Source: Candidatus Rifleibacteriota bacterium
GTDB lineage: Bacteria; Riflebacteria; Ozemobacteria; Ozemobacterales; Ozemobacteraceae
Assembly: GCA_029565415.1 (NCBI GenBank)
Contig: JAKQOH010000166.1
Coordinates: forward strand, 1-56,795
DNA length: 56,795 bases
Direction of reading: 5' to 3'
Positions 1-6,567 of this stretch are shown piece after piece (position 1 is the stretch's first letter; the number at the start of each line of letters is the position of its first letter). Under the pieces are notes generated by a model that saw only the letters and a program-made list of their open reading frames with translations, was not told the DNA's origin and did not search any database. A program made the translations under genes and the position numbers.

Positions 1-138
1 TGCGGCCGGTAATCGATCAGAAAGGGGACGGATGCCATGGCCACGATTGTAGCAGTCTTCCCGGGAGATGCCAACCGTCTGGTTGCCCTGCGAGAGGGGA
101 AATGGCGTGCGGTGCGGCGGTTGTGGTATCGTTGAACC
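1..138 (+). other. Upstream region of the first response regulator
   Basis: No established gene is visible. A 33-codon reading frame runs from ATG 37 to TGA 133-135, with a GA-rich stretch (AAGGGGA) before it. It shows no recognisable motif and may be chance. The end of the region holds the promoter-like motif listed separately. Confidence 0.4.
124..132 (+). promoter_or_regulatory. Extended -10 promoter, possibly giving a leaderless message
   Basis: TG-G-TATCGT matches an extended -10 element (TGnTAnnnT). Its expected start point lies at about 138-139, on the ATG of the response regulator. No Shine-Dalgarno sequence lies between this motif and the ATG, so translation may be leaderless. No convincing -35 is seen. 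Confidence 0.35.
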
Positions 139-537
139 ATGGCACGGATTCTGGTGATCGAAGACGAAGCGAACATCGCGCGTGCGGTGCGCGACAGGCT
201 GACCCGTGACGGGCATGCCGTCGACACGGTGCTGTCGGGCCCGGCGGCCCTCGAATACCTGCGCGATCACCGCCCCGAGCTGATCATCCTCGACGTGCTG
301 ATGCCCGACATGGATGGCTTCGAGGTCGTGAAACACCTCAAAGCCGACGAAGCGACCCGGAGTGTGCCGGTCATGCTGCTGACCGTGCTGACCGAGGATG
401 ACCGCCTGAAACAGCAGGGCATCGATGCCGTTCTCAGCAAGCCCTACAGCGGCGCCGATCTGAGCCGAACCGTGAGCGGGATTCTCACCCGCACTGCAGG
501 AGGAACCCATGGATCCGAGAACAATCCTCGTCGCTGA
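139..537 (+). CDS. Single-domain response regulator (receiver)
   Basis: A 132-residue CheY-like receiver. The N-terminal acidic pocket is in RILVIEDE, the phospho-acceptor Asp is in LIILDVLMPDMDG, the conserved Thr in MLLTVLT and the Lys in VLSKPY. There is no output domain after about residue 120, so it probably acts by protein-protein contact. Its 3' end overlaps the next receiver gene by 29 bp in another frame, so the two are co-transcribed and probably coupled. The likely partner is the GAF-HD-GYP protein two genes down, giving a phosphorelay into cyclic-di-GMP turnover. The family call is secure; the partner is inferred from gene order. Confidence 0.85.
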   Translation: MARILVIEDEANIARAVRDRLTRDGHAVDTVLSGPAALEYLRDHRPELIILDVLMPDMDGFEVVKHLKADEATRSVPVMLLTVLTEDDRLKQQGIDAVLSKPYSGADLSRTVSGILTRTAGGTHGSENNPRR

Positions 538-892
538 CGACGAACCGCATATCCTGCGGGTCGTCAAGGACAAGCTCGCCAACGCCGGCTTCACGGTCGT
601 CACCGCGACCAACGGTGAAGAGGCTCTGGAAGCGGCTCGGCGCGAGAAGCCCGTGCTCATCCTGCTCGATGTCATGATGCCGAAGATGAACGGCTTCGAT
701 GTGTGCCGCTCGCTGCGAGCCGAAAATGGATTCGCCGGCGTGCCGATTCTTCTGCTGACCGCCCGCGGCCAGGAAGTCGACCGCCAGATGGGCCTCGAAG
801 CCGGTGCTTCCGAATACATCACCAAGCCCTTCAGCCCCCGGGAGCTCCTGGCGACCGTCCAGAGCCATCTCGAAGCCGCGAAGACGGTCTGA
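509..892 (+). CDS. Single-domain response regulator (receiver)
   Basis: A 127-residue stand-alone receiver with all expected residues: the acidic pair in ILVADDEP, the acceptor Asp in LILLDVMMPKMNG, the Thr in LLLTARG and the Lys in YITKPFSPREL. A strong ribosome site (GCAGGAGGAA) precedes ATG 509, inside the end of the upstream receiver gene. The stop at 890-892 is 4 nt before the GTG of the GAF-HD-GYP gene. Two tandem receivers before one HD-GYP output suggest either two inputs or a phosphate sink. The inputs are not in this window. Confidence 0.87.
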   Translation: MDPRTILVADDEPHILRVVKDKLANAGFTVVTATNGEEALEAARREKPVLILLDVMMPKMNGFDVCRSLRAENGFAGVPILLLTARGQEVDRQMGLEAGASEYITKPFSPRELLATVQSHLEAAKTV

Positions 893-896
893 AGAC

Positions 897-2291
897 GTGG
901 CGTCCGCAAGCTTTCCCCTCGCATACCGGCTGATCGGGTCGGATCGCGCCCGCTCCGTGCTCGGGGCCATCGTGGCCGGCGGCGGATCGTGGAGAGCGGC
1001 GGAGCTGCGCGGCGGTCATCCGCCCGATGCCCCCGCCGACATCGGCGTGAAGCTTCCCGATGGGGTCGAACTCGACGCCTGGCTGCCGGAGCCCTGGCGT
1101 GCCGCGGCCCCGGTGCTCGAGAAGGCGCTGGACCAGATCCTGGCGGCGGAATACGAAAATATCGATCTGACGCGCGAGCTCTCGCTGATCTACGAGGAAC
1201 TGACGCTGCTCTACCGCCTCAGTGCCTCGTTTGCCGGAACCCTTCAGCTCGACGAGCTGCAGAAGCGCGCTGTGGCAGAAGTTGCGGCAACCCTCGAGGT
1301 CAAGCGGGCCTCGGTGCTGATGATCAGCGAGGATGGCGAGAGCCTCATGCTGACGGCCGGCCTGGGCGTGTCACCGGATGACGTCGGCAGGCGGCGGTTC
1401 GCCCGCGGGCACGGGCTGGCCTGGTCCGTCATCGCGTCGGGCCGGCCCCTGATCGTGAACGAGCCGGCGCAGCACCCGGACTACGAGCCCGGCCTGATTC
1501 CCGACGAGAGCCTGCTGCTGGTTCCGCTGCCGTCGAAAACCGGCTGGATCGGTGTGTTGGCCGTTTCCAGCAAACTCGACGGCGGGGAGTTCACCTCGAA
1601 GGACGAGAAGCTGCTCACCACGATCGCCCAGCAGATGGGCGCCGTCTGGGAGAACGCCCGGCTGTACCGCGAAACCCGCGAGCTGTTCCTGAACACCGTC
1701 GAGGCGCTGGCCGCCGCGATCGATGCGAAAGACCCCTACACGCACGGCCACTCCCGGCGCGTGACCGACTTTTCCGTCGCGACCGCGGCCCGGATGGGCG
1801 TCGCCGGCGATGATCTCGAGACGATCCGGGTGTCGGCGCTGCTTCACGACATCGGCAAACTGGGCGTTTCCGAGGCCGTTCTGCGCAAGCCCGACCGGCT
1901 GACGAACGATGAATACTCCGAGATCAAGCGGCATCCCGTGATCGGCGCCGAGATCATGCAGCACATCAAAAAGCTGTCGAAATTCATCCCCGGCATGATC
2001 GATCACCACGAACGGTTCGACGGAAGCGGCTATCCCGAAGGGCGGAAAGGCGATGCCATCTCACTCGCCGGCCGCATCATCGCCGTCGCCGACACGTTCG
2101 ACGCGATCACCTCGAGCCGCCCCTACCACCCCGACCGCCGCGGCCGGCCCGCCGAAACCGCCGTCGCCGAGATCCGCCGCTGCTCCGGAACCCATTTCGA
2201 CCCCGCCATCGTCGAGGGCTTTCTTCGCGCCTGGGAAGCCGGCGAAATCCGCCCCGAAGACGCCGCTCCCATCGCCCCGCAGGCTGTTTGA
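897..2291 (+). CDS. GAF-HD-GYP cyclic-di-GMP phosphodiesterase
   Basis: About 464 residues from GTG 897, chosen because it follows the previous stop directly; longer frames overlap the receiver gene. The N-terminal ~85 residues are unassigned. A GAF-like domain (about 105-255) follows a short helical stretch, then an HD-GYP domain (about 265-440). Catalytic motifs are visible: HDIGK (His ~317), the downstream HHERFDGSGYP signature and the metal-site region IIAVADTFDAIT. The family hydrolyses cyclic-di-GMP to pGpG or GMP. With the two upstream receivers it forms a signalling unit that may control attachment or motility. Activity is inferred from intact motifs; the GAF ligand is unknown. Confidence 0.85.
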   Translation: MASASFPLAYRLIGSDRARSVLGAIVAGGGSWRAAELRGGHPPDAPADIGVKLPDGVELDAWLPEPWRAAAPVLEKALDQILAAEYENIDLTRELSLIYEELTLLYRLSASFAGTLQLDELQKRAVAEVAATLEVKRASVLMISEDGESLMLTAGLGVSPDDVGRRRFARGHGLAWSVIASGRPLIVNEPAQHPDYEPGLIPDESLLLVPLPSKTGWIGVLAVSSKLDGGEFTSKDEKLLTTIAQQMGAVWENARLYRETRELFLNTVEALAAAIDAKDPYTHGHSRRVTDFSVATAARMGVAGDDLETIRVSALLHDIGKLGVSEAVLRKPDRLTNDEYSEIKRHPVIGAEIMQHIKKLSKFIPGMIDHHERFDGSGYPEGRKGDAISLAGRIIAVADTFDAITSSRPYHPDRRGRPAETAVAEIRRCSGTHFDPAIVEGFLRAWEAGEIRPEDAAPIAPQAV

Positions 2292-2818
2292 CGGGAACCC
2301 CGACGGTGCCCTCCATCAGGCCGAGAGCTTCCTCCGTTGCGCCGGGCATCGATTACGACCTGTTCCAGCGGCTCGTCCGGCTCGAGGTCGAGCGGATGCC
2401 GGCACGATTTCTGCGCGGGTTGTGCGGGGTGTTCGTCGAGCGGAAGGCGTTTCGTGAGACGGGAAGCCTGACCGGGCTGTATGTGCTCGGTCATTATATT
2501 CCTCACTATCATATGGCGGGCGGGCCGGCCGTCGTCATCTACTACGGCTCGTTCCGCCGCGTGTTCCGCGGCGCCGACGACAGAAAGATCCGGCGCGAGC
2601 TGTCACGGACCGTCGCGCACGAGCTGCTCCACCACTGGGAGTTCCAGTCCGGCATCGACGATCTCGGTGACGAGGACCGCGCCTGGCTCGAACGGTGGCG
2701 CCGCTCGACCGGCCGCCCCGCCCCCTCGAGTTTCGGCCGCGACTGGCGTGAGGCTCTGTTGTTTCTCCTGCTGCTGATGGCCGGCATCACCCTCACCGCC
2801 TGGCTCGTCAGCCCTTGA
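2288..2818 (+). CDS. Zincin-like metallopeptidase with C-terminal membrane helix
   Basis: About 176 residues if started at TTG 2288, which overlaps the HD-GYP stop; GTG 2306 is an alternative. AHELLHHWE holds an HExxH zinc motif (His111, Glu112, His115), the hallmark of zincins. The second half of the domain holds DEDRAW, where a third ligand could lie. A hydrophobic helix at about 154-172 (LLFLLLLMAGITLTAWLV) ends the protein, so it is probably tail-anchored with the peptidase domain in the cytoplasm. It resembles minimal MMP-like domain proteins of unknown substrate. The start codon is uncertain, the zinc motif is clear. Confidence 0.7.
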   Translation: MTGTPTVPSIRPRASSVAPGIDYDLFQRLVRLEVERMPARFLRGLCGVFVERKAFRETGSLTGLYVLGHYIPHYHMAGGPAVVIYYGSFRRVFRGADDRKIRRELSRTVAHELLHHWEFQSGIDDLGDEDRAWLERWRRSTGRPAPSSFGRDWREALLFLLLLMAGITLTAWLVSP

Positions 2819-2838
2819 CGCCGTGTGGCTAAAATGAA

Positions 2839-2866
2839 ACCGGGGCGTCCTTGCGGACGCCCCGGT
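2839..2866 (-). terminator. Hairpin terminator between convergent genes
   Basis: Twelve-base arms (ACCGGGGCGTCC / GGACGCCCCGGT) flank a 4-base loop. Read on the minus strand the stem is followed by TTCATTTTAG, so it fits as the terminator of the cold-shock gene and may also stop the zincin transcript. Confidence 0.75.
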
Positions 2867-2881
2867 GGGTTCAGCTAGCTA

Positions 2882-3088
2882 TTAGGACAGCTTGCGAACG
2901 TTGATCGCCTGGGGACCCTTGGGGCCGGCCTCAACCTCGAACTCGACCTGCTGGCCTTCGTTGAGGGACTTGTAGCCCGAACCCTGGATCGACCGATGAT
3001 GCACGAAGGCATCCTTCTCGCCGTTCTCACGCTGAATGAAACCGTAACCCTTATCGTTGTTGAACCACTTAACAGTACCGCGCTCCAT
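2882..3088 (-). CDS. csp: Cold-shock domain protein (CspA family)
   Basis: A 68-residue single cold-shock domain starting [22 protein letters not shown]1 (KGYGFIQ) and RNP2 (DAFVHH) are intact, and the C-terminus ends in the usual GPQAINV. Such proteins bind single-stranded RNA and DNA and melt secondary structure. ATG 3088 follows AGGAGG on the minus strand; the longer open frame upstream is leader. Distance to the predicted promoter implies a leader of about 137 nt, a usual feature of temperature-regulated csp messages, so post-transcriptional control is likely. The gene is monocistronic, with its own terminator. Confidence 0.95.
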   Translation of the reverse strand: MERGTVKWFNNDKGYGFIQRENGEKDAFVHHRSIQGSGYKSLNEGQQVEFEVEAGPKGPQAINVRKLS

Positions 3089-3232
3089 TAGTTGGAGACC
3101 TCCTAGTATTTTCTCCGAAGCTAGAACAACATTCCCGCTTGCCACCAACTTGGTTCTTGTCCGTGCCGGCCCAAGACCTGTACCGTAACTTAAACCGCAT
3201 CGGAGTCGGGGACGCCCCTCGGAAGTTTCATC

Positions 3233-3261
3233 ATCTTACCACGTTGCGCATGTCTTGGCAA
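3233..3261 (-). promoter_or_regulatory. Promoter of the cold-shock gene
   Basis: On the minus strand TTGCCA (3261-3256), a 17-bp spacer and TAAGAT (3238-3233) match sigma-70 elements, with an extended TGG just before the -10. The predicted start near 3226 gives a ~137-nt untranslated leader before ATG 3088. Confidence 0.65.
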
Positions 3262-3406
3262 TAAGATTCGCAGAAATCTGGTCTCCAGATACGTCAAAAT
3301 ACGTTGTACACCGGAGTTCCGGGGAAAAGAATTTTTCGGACGGCCCACCGGCGCATGCGTGGCAGGTCTGGCGCACGGGGGCGTCCTGGTGTACAGTGGC
3401 CTGGAC

Positions 3407-4141
3407 ATGAAAAATACAGCTCAAGCGGCTCCAGCCACCAACCTCGCCAGGTCATACCTTCGTTTCATGACCGCTTCGGGGCTGGTGGCTGCGTCACTCG
3501 TGCTGTTCCTGATTCTTCCCCGGGAGGATCTCCCCGGTCGAATCGGAGCGATATTCACCGGAACCGGGCTTCTGGGCCCTCTGTATTACACGGCGCTGTA
3601 CATCATTGGCAGCGTTCTGATGCAGCCATGCTTCCCTCTGACGCTCGGAGCCGGCCTGTTGTTCGGCTTCACGAGGGGATTCGGTATCGCGCTCGCCGCC
3701 TCGACCGCCGGTGCCGCAGCGGCATTCCTGGTTGCCCGATACATCGCCCGCGACTGGCTCCGGGAAAAAACCGCCGCCGATGCGCGATTTGCCGCCGTCG
3801 ACCGGGCCATCGCCCGCGACGGGCTGCGGGTGGTCCTGCTGCTGCGGCTCGCATCGATCCTGCCGTATAACCTGGTGAACTACACCATCGGAGTGAGTGG
3901 AATCGGCCTCGGTCCTTTCGTCCTGGCGACGCTCGTGGGGCGGATCCCGATCACCGCATTGCATGCCTACCTCGGCTCGATCTCGCCGCGGATCGTCTCG
4001 CTCTCGACGGCGGCGTCCTCCATTTCCCCGGTCGAAATGGCCGTCTACGCCCTGGGCTGGATCGCCACCTTCGCTGCAACGATGTACATCAGCAGACTGG
4101 CCCGCCGCGCCTTCGAGACGGTGGCATCCGGGCGGGTTTGA
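3407..4141 (+). CDS. TVP38/TMEM64 (SNARE-associated/DedA-like) membrane protein
   Basis: A 244-residue polytopic membrane protein. Hydrophobic segments lie at about 20-38, 50-70, 75-110, 145-165, 172-195 and 210-230. The stretch around LPYNLVNYTIGVSG after a basic loop, with an amphipathic GAGLLFGFTRGFG segment before it, is typical of the TVP38/DedA (VTT) domain. Members are linked to lipid scrambling or membrane homeostasis; the substrate here is unknown. ATG 3407 has no clear ribosome site, but a -10-like TACAGT ends 9 nt upstream, so the message could be nearly leaderless. The last codons and the stop lie inside a GC-rich palindrome (4130-4150), so the repeat contributes the C-terminus. 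Confidence 0.8.
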   Translation: MKNTAQAAPATNLARSYLRFMTASGLVAASLVLFLILPREDLPGRIGAIFTGTGLLGPLYYTALYIIGSVLMQPCFPLTLGAGLLFGFTRGFGIALAASTAGAAAAFLVARYIARDWLREKTAADARFAAVDRAIARDGLRVVLLLRLASILPYNLVNYTIGVSGIGLGPFVLATLVGRIPITALHAYLGSISPRIVSLSTAASSISPVEMAVYALGWIATFAATMYISRLARRAFETVASGRV

Positions 4142-4150
4142 AACCCGCCC
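4130..4150. repeat. REP-like palindrome overlapping a stop codon
   Basis: GGGCGGGTTT and AAACCCGCCC flank one central G, followed by CCTACA. The TGA of the upstream membrane-protein gene (4139-4141) is the centre of the palindrome. The same GGGCGGGT...ACCCGCCCCTACA family recurs after phoU (29084-29147). Confidence 0.75.
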
Positions 4151-4194
4151 CTACAGGTGGGGGTACTCGCAATGACCTCTGTGCCAGGGATGGA

Positions 4195-4250
4195 GAATTC
4201 GTTACTAGAACCGATCCGCAGATGACGCAGATGGCACAGATGAAAACCTG
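4195..4250. repeat. Dispersed repeat (CAGATGAC/CAGATGGC family), copy 1
   Basis: AGAACCGATCCGCAGATGAC followed by near-repeats of a CAGATG unit and CCTGA..TCTTCA. A second copy at about 44774-44830 keeps the same order with scattered transitions. Neither copy codes for protein. Within each copy CAGATGnC repeats about every 10 bp. Confidence 0.6.
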
Positions 4251-4307
4251 AACCTCTTCATTTTATGGGATTTCCGCAGGGCAAACGGGGGCCTTGATAC
4301 CTATTCC

Positions 4308-4562
4308 GGGAGGGACTGGAAGAGGATCGAATGAGCCCGACTGTCGAGCGCTGCCGAGACCGGTCCGTCGTTCGCATCGAGGGAGATCCGCTGGCAGGCG
4401 TGGGCGCATACGAGGTGCGCCCACCCGGACCCGGAGGCAGGATGCCGACTGGTCCGGGTTTCGCCTCGACAGCGCGATCTTCCGAGGAGAACGCGAACGA
4501 CGGCAACCGGTCCGGCACGCGAGAGCTGGAGGGCGAATCGATCCTCTGGAAGTCCCTCCCCC
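4308..4562. repeat. Foldback (MITE-like or structured-RNA) element, full copy
   Basis: About 255 bp with imperfect terminal inverted repeats: the left end reads GGGAGGGACTGGAAGAGGAT, and the right end read on the minus strand begins GGGAGGGACTTCCAGAGGAT. Inner arms also pair (ACCGGTCCGTCGTTCGC near 4359-4375 with its near-complement near 4493-4510). Central hairpins are GTGGGCGCA/TGCGCCCAC (4400-4408/4416-4424) and CCCGGACC/GGTCCGGG (4424-4431/4451-4458). The right half recurs in opposite orientation at 47637-47780. No coding content is supported. Confidence 0.7.
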
Positions 4563-4627
4563 CAGCTCAACGATCATCCGTTTGCTCTGGGCTTGCAAGG
4601 CGGGTTTCCCGGGGGCCGGGGGGGACG

Positions 4628-4636
4628 TGGTATACT
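4628..4636 (+). promoter_or_regulatory. Extended -10 promoter of the lipase gene
   Basis: TG-G-TATACT, an extended -10, lies 20 bp before the lipase ATG. A start near 4643 would leave a leader of about 14 nt holding the GGAGGA ribosome site (4645-4650). No -35 is obvious at 17 bp. Confidence 0.55.
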
Positions 4637-4656
4637 GAAATGCTTGGAGGAACACC

Positions 4657-5715
4657 ATGGCATCTTCGGTCAAACGTTTTTTCAGACTCATCCCCCTCGC
4701 CATCGTCGCCGGCATGCTCGCTTTCACTCCGGCCGCGTCCGCCACCCCCTGGGAAAACTCCTATGAGAAGGCGTTCCAGCCGGCCGCCGTCGGCCACAAC
4801 CCGGTCAATGCCTATCTGATGATGCTGGCCTGCTATTACAACTACGAAAACCGCATCATGACGGCCAACTTCGAAGAGTTCAAGAAGAAATACGTCGAGT
4901 TGTTCACCCCCTGGGGCATGACCGAGTTCGATTTCATCAACATCCGCCGCCGCAGCGCCGACACGCAGGTGGTCGTGATGTCGAACCGCGTGATGACCCT
5001 GGTCGTGTTCCGCGGCTCCGAGGCGAGTTCCGGGGCTTCGTTCAAGCCCGTGAAGTTCGTCTATGACTGGCTTCTGACGGATTTCAACTTCTTCAAGCAC
5101 AAGGTGCCGGAGTGGGGCGACGACGTGAAGGTGCATCGCGGCTTCTATAACGCCGTCGATGTCGCTTATCCCGAGCTGAAGCGGCTGTGCGAGAAGCATC
5201 TCGCGGTGAGCGGCCGCCGCCTCTGGATCACGGGCCACAGTCTCGGCGCCGGGCTCGTGCCGATCGCGGCGATGCGGCTCGCCCTGGATGGCATTCCCGT
5301 TCATGGACTCACGAGTTTCGCCGGCCCCCGCGTCGGGAACGTGGCATTCGCGACCGCCTTCGCCGCGCGATTCCCCCGGTTCCAGCGGTGGGTGAACGAC
5401 AAGGATCTCGTCACGATGGTTCCCTATGCTTGGATGAAATTCCGCCATGTTGCCAAGCCGAACAACCTGTATGCCGACGGCAAGGCCGTCATCGGCGACG
5501 CTCCGTTCAAGGGGCTTGGCAAAGTATCGGCTCACGCGCCCGGCATCTATCTGCAGCGGCTGTATGCGCAGGTTCCCCCCGAGCTCCGGGAAAGCGTGCC
5601 GATGCCGCCCGCCTTCGAAAGCGGCAAGGGGCCCGAAGATGCTGATCTCGAGCGTGAATTCTCGAAGAAGCGCATCTCGATTCTCGATTTCGGCAGGCCT
5701 GACCCCGAAGACTGA
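4657..5715 (+). CDS. Secreted class-3 (alpha/beta hydrolase) lipase
   Basis: A 352-residue exported protein. Residues 1-29 form a Sec signal (basic start, hydrophobic core, AASA/T junction). The lipase_3 core has the nucleophile elbow ITGHSLGAGL (Ser195), an oxyanion strand in LVVFRGSE, and candidate acid and base in WVNDKDLVTMVPY and AHAPGIYL. HRGFYNAVDVAYPEL before the elbow is typical of the family. The substrate is probably a lipid ester; specificity cannot be read. GGAGGA precedes ATG 4657, and a strong terminator follows the stop, so it is monocistronic. It sits directly downstream of the foldback element. Confidence 0.88.
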   Translation: MASSVKRFFRLIPLAIVAGMLAFTPAASATPWENSYEKAFQPAAVGHNPVNAYLMMLACYYNYENRIMTANFEEFKKKYVELFTPWGMTEFDFINIRRRSADTQVVVMSNRVMTLVVFRGSEASSGASFKPVKFVYDWLLTDFNFFKHKVPEWGDDVKVHRGFYNAVDVAYPELKRLCEKHLAVSGRRLWITGHSLGAGLVPIAAMRLALDGIPVHGLTSFAGPRVGNVAFATAFAARFPRFQRWVNDKDLVTMVPYAWMKFRHVAKPNNLYADGKAVIGDAPFKGLGKVSAHAPGIYLQRLYAQVPPELRESVPMPPAFESGKGPEDADLEREFSKKRISILDFGRPDPED

Positions 5716-5730
5716 CGTTTGAAGCAGACC

Positions 5731-5765
5731 CGGGCCGCGCGTATACTGGCGCGGCCCGTTTTTTT
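5731..5765 (+). terminator. Rho-independent terminator of the lipase gene
   Basis: CGGGCCGCGC and GCGCGGCCCG form a strong stem around a short loop, followed by seven T residues. It starts 15 bp after the lipase stop. Confidence 0.9.
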
Positions 5766-5791
5766 CGGGCCGATTTCGCGTCAGGAGGCCT

Positions 5792-6421
5792 GTGGTGCTG
5801 GATAGCGCGTCATTGTTCGGATTCTTGGGGGTTTCGATGCTGCTGACCATAGCGCCGGGGCCGGATAACCTGTTCGTGATCACGCAGGGGCTGACGCGCG
5901 GCCGGAAGGCGGCCGTCGTGACGGCGATGGGGATGTGCTGCGGAAACAGCGTCCATACCCTGGCGGCAGCCCTGGGCATCTCGGCGGTGATCTATGCGTC
6001 GGCGTTCGCCTTCGCGCTGGTCAAGTATGCCGGCGCGGCATATCTGCTGTACATGGCCGTCACGACGCTGACTGACAAGCCGGGCGGGGCCGGGAAGACC
6101 GTGGCCGGCGAGATGAGCGCGTTCGCGATGTTCCGGCGCGGTTTCATCATGAATGTGCTGAATCCGAAAGTGGCGATCTTCTTCCTGGCCTTCCTGCCGC
6201 AGTTCGTGCAGAAAGGCGATCCGCATCCCGTCCTCACGATGATCTTTCTCGGCTTCATCTTCGCCGCCCAGGCCGTCCTCATCTTCGGCCTGATCGGCCT
6301 CTTCTCGGGAACGATCGGGGGCTGCGTCCTCGGAAATCCCCGCCTGTCACGCCTCTTTTCCTGGCTGACGGCCGGCATCCTCGCCGCCCTCGCCATCCGC
6401 CTCGCCCTCGCCGACCGCTGA
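5792..6421 (+). CDS. LysE/RhtB family amino-acid exporter
   Basis: A 209-residue inner-membrane protein with about six hydrophobic segments. It carries the family N-terminal signature LLTIAPGPDNLFVITQGLTRG and the NVLNPKVAIFFLAFLPQF segment in the middle. LysE-type proteins export amino acids or related small molecules; the substrate is not predictable. The GTG start at 5792 is set by AGGAGG 6 nt upstream. The gene stands alone between the lipase terminator and the promoter of the giant secreted protein. Confidence 0.9.
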   Translation: MVLDSASLFGFLGVSMLLTIAPGPDNLFVITQGLTRGRKAAVVTAMGMCCGNSVHTLAAALGISAVIYASAFAFALVKYAGAAYLLYMAVTTLTDKPGGAGKTVAGEMSAFAMFRRGFIMNVLNPKVAIFFLAFLPQFVQKGDPHPVLTMIFLGFIFAAQAVLIFGLIGLFSGTIGGCVLGNPRLSRLFSWLTAGILAALAIRLALADR

Positions 6422-6502
6422 TGGAATCGTGGAAAATCCCGAACCCCAGAGATCCTCCGTTGAAACGCAATCGTTTGTGTATTTCTATTGCGAAGAGTTT
6501 TG

Positions 6503-6532
6503 TTGTCCCAATCCGTTCGGCGATGGTAAAAT
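6503..6532 (+). promoter_or_regulatory. Promoter of the giant secreted protein gene
   Basis: TTGTCC (6503-6508), an 18-bp spacer and TAAAAT (6527-6532), with an extended TGG before the -10. The expected start is near 6539, with an AGAGGAA ribosome site before ATG 6568. Confidence 0.6.
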
Positions 6533-6567
6533 ACACTTCAATATAGCTTGTTTTCAGAGGAACTGCC

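Noticed and set aside
4195..4250. CRISPR-like or VNTR array in the CAGATG repeats
   Set aside because: Only three short degenerate units; a second dispersed copy elsewhere fits an intergenic repeat family.
4331..4819. Possible protein-coding gene in the foldback element
   Set aside because: The only frame shared with the second copy differs mostly by amino-acid-changing substitutions (about 11 against one or two silent), so coding selection is not supported.
4567..5979. 470-codon open frame on the minus strand
   Set aside because: Antisense to the lipase gene and crosses its strong terminator.
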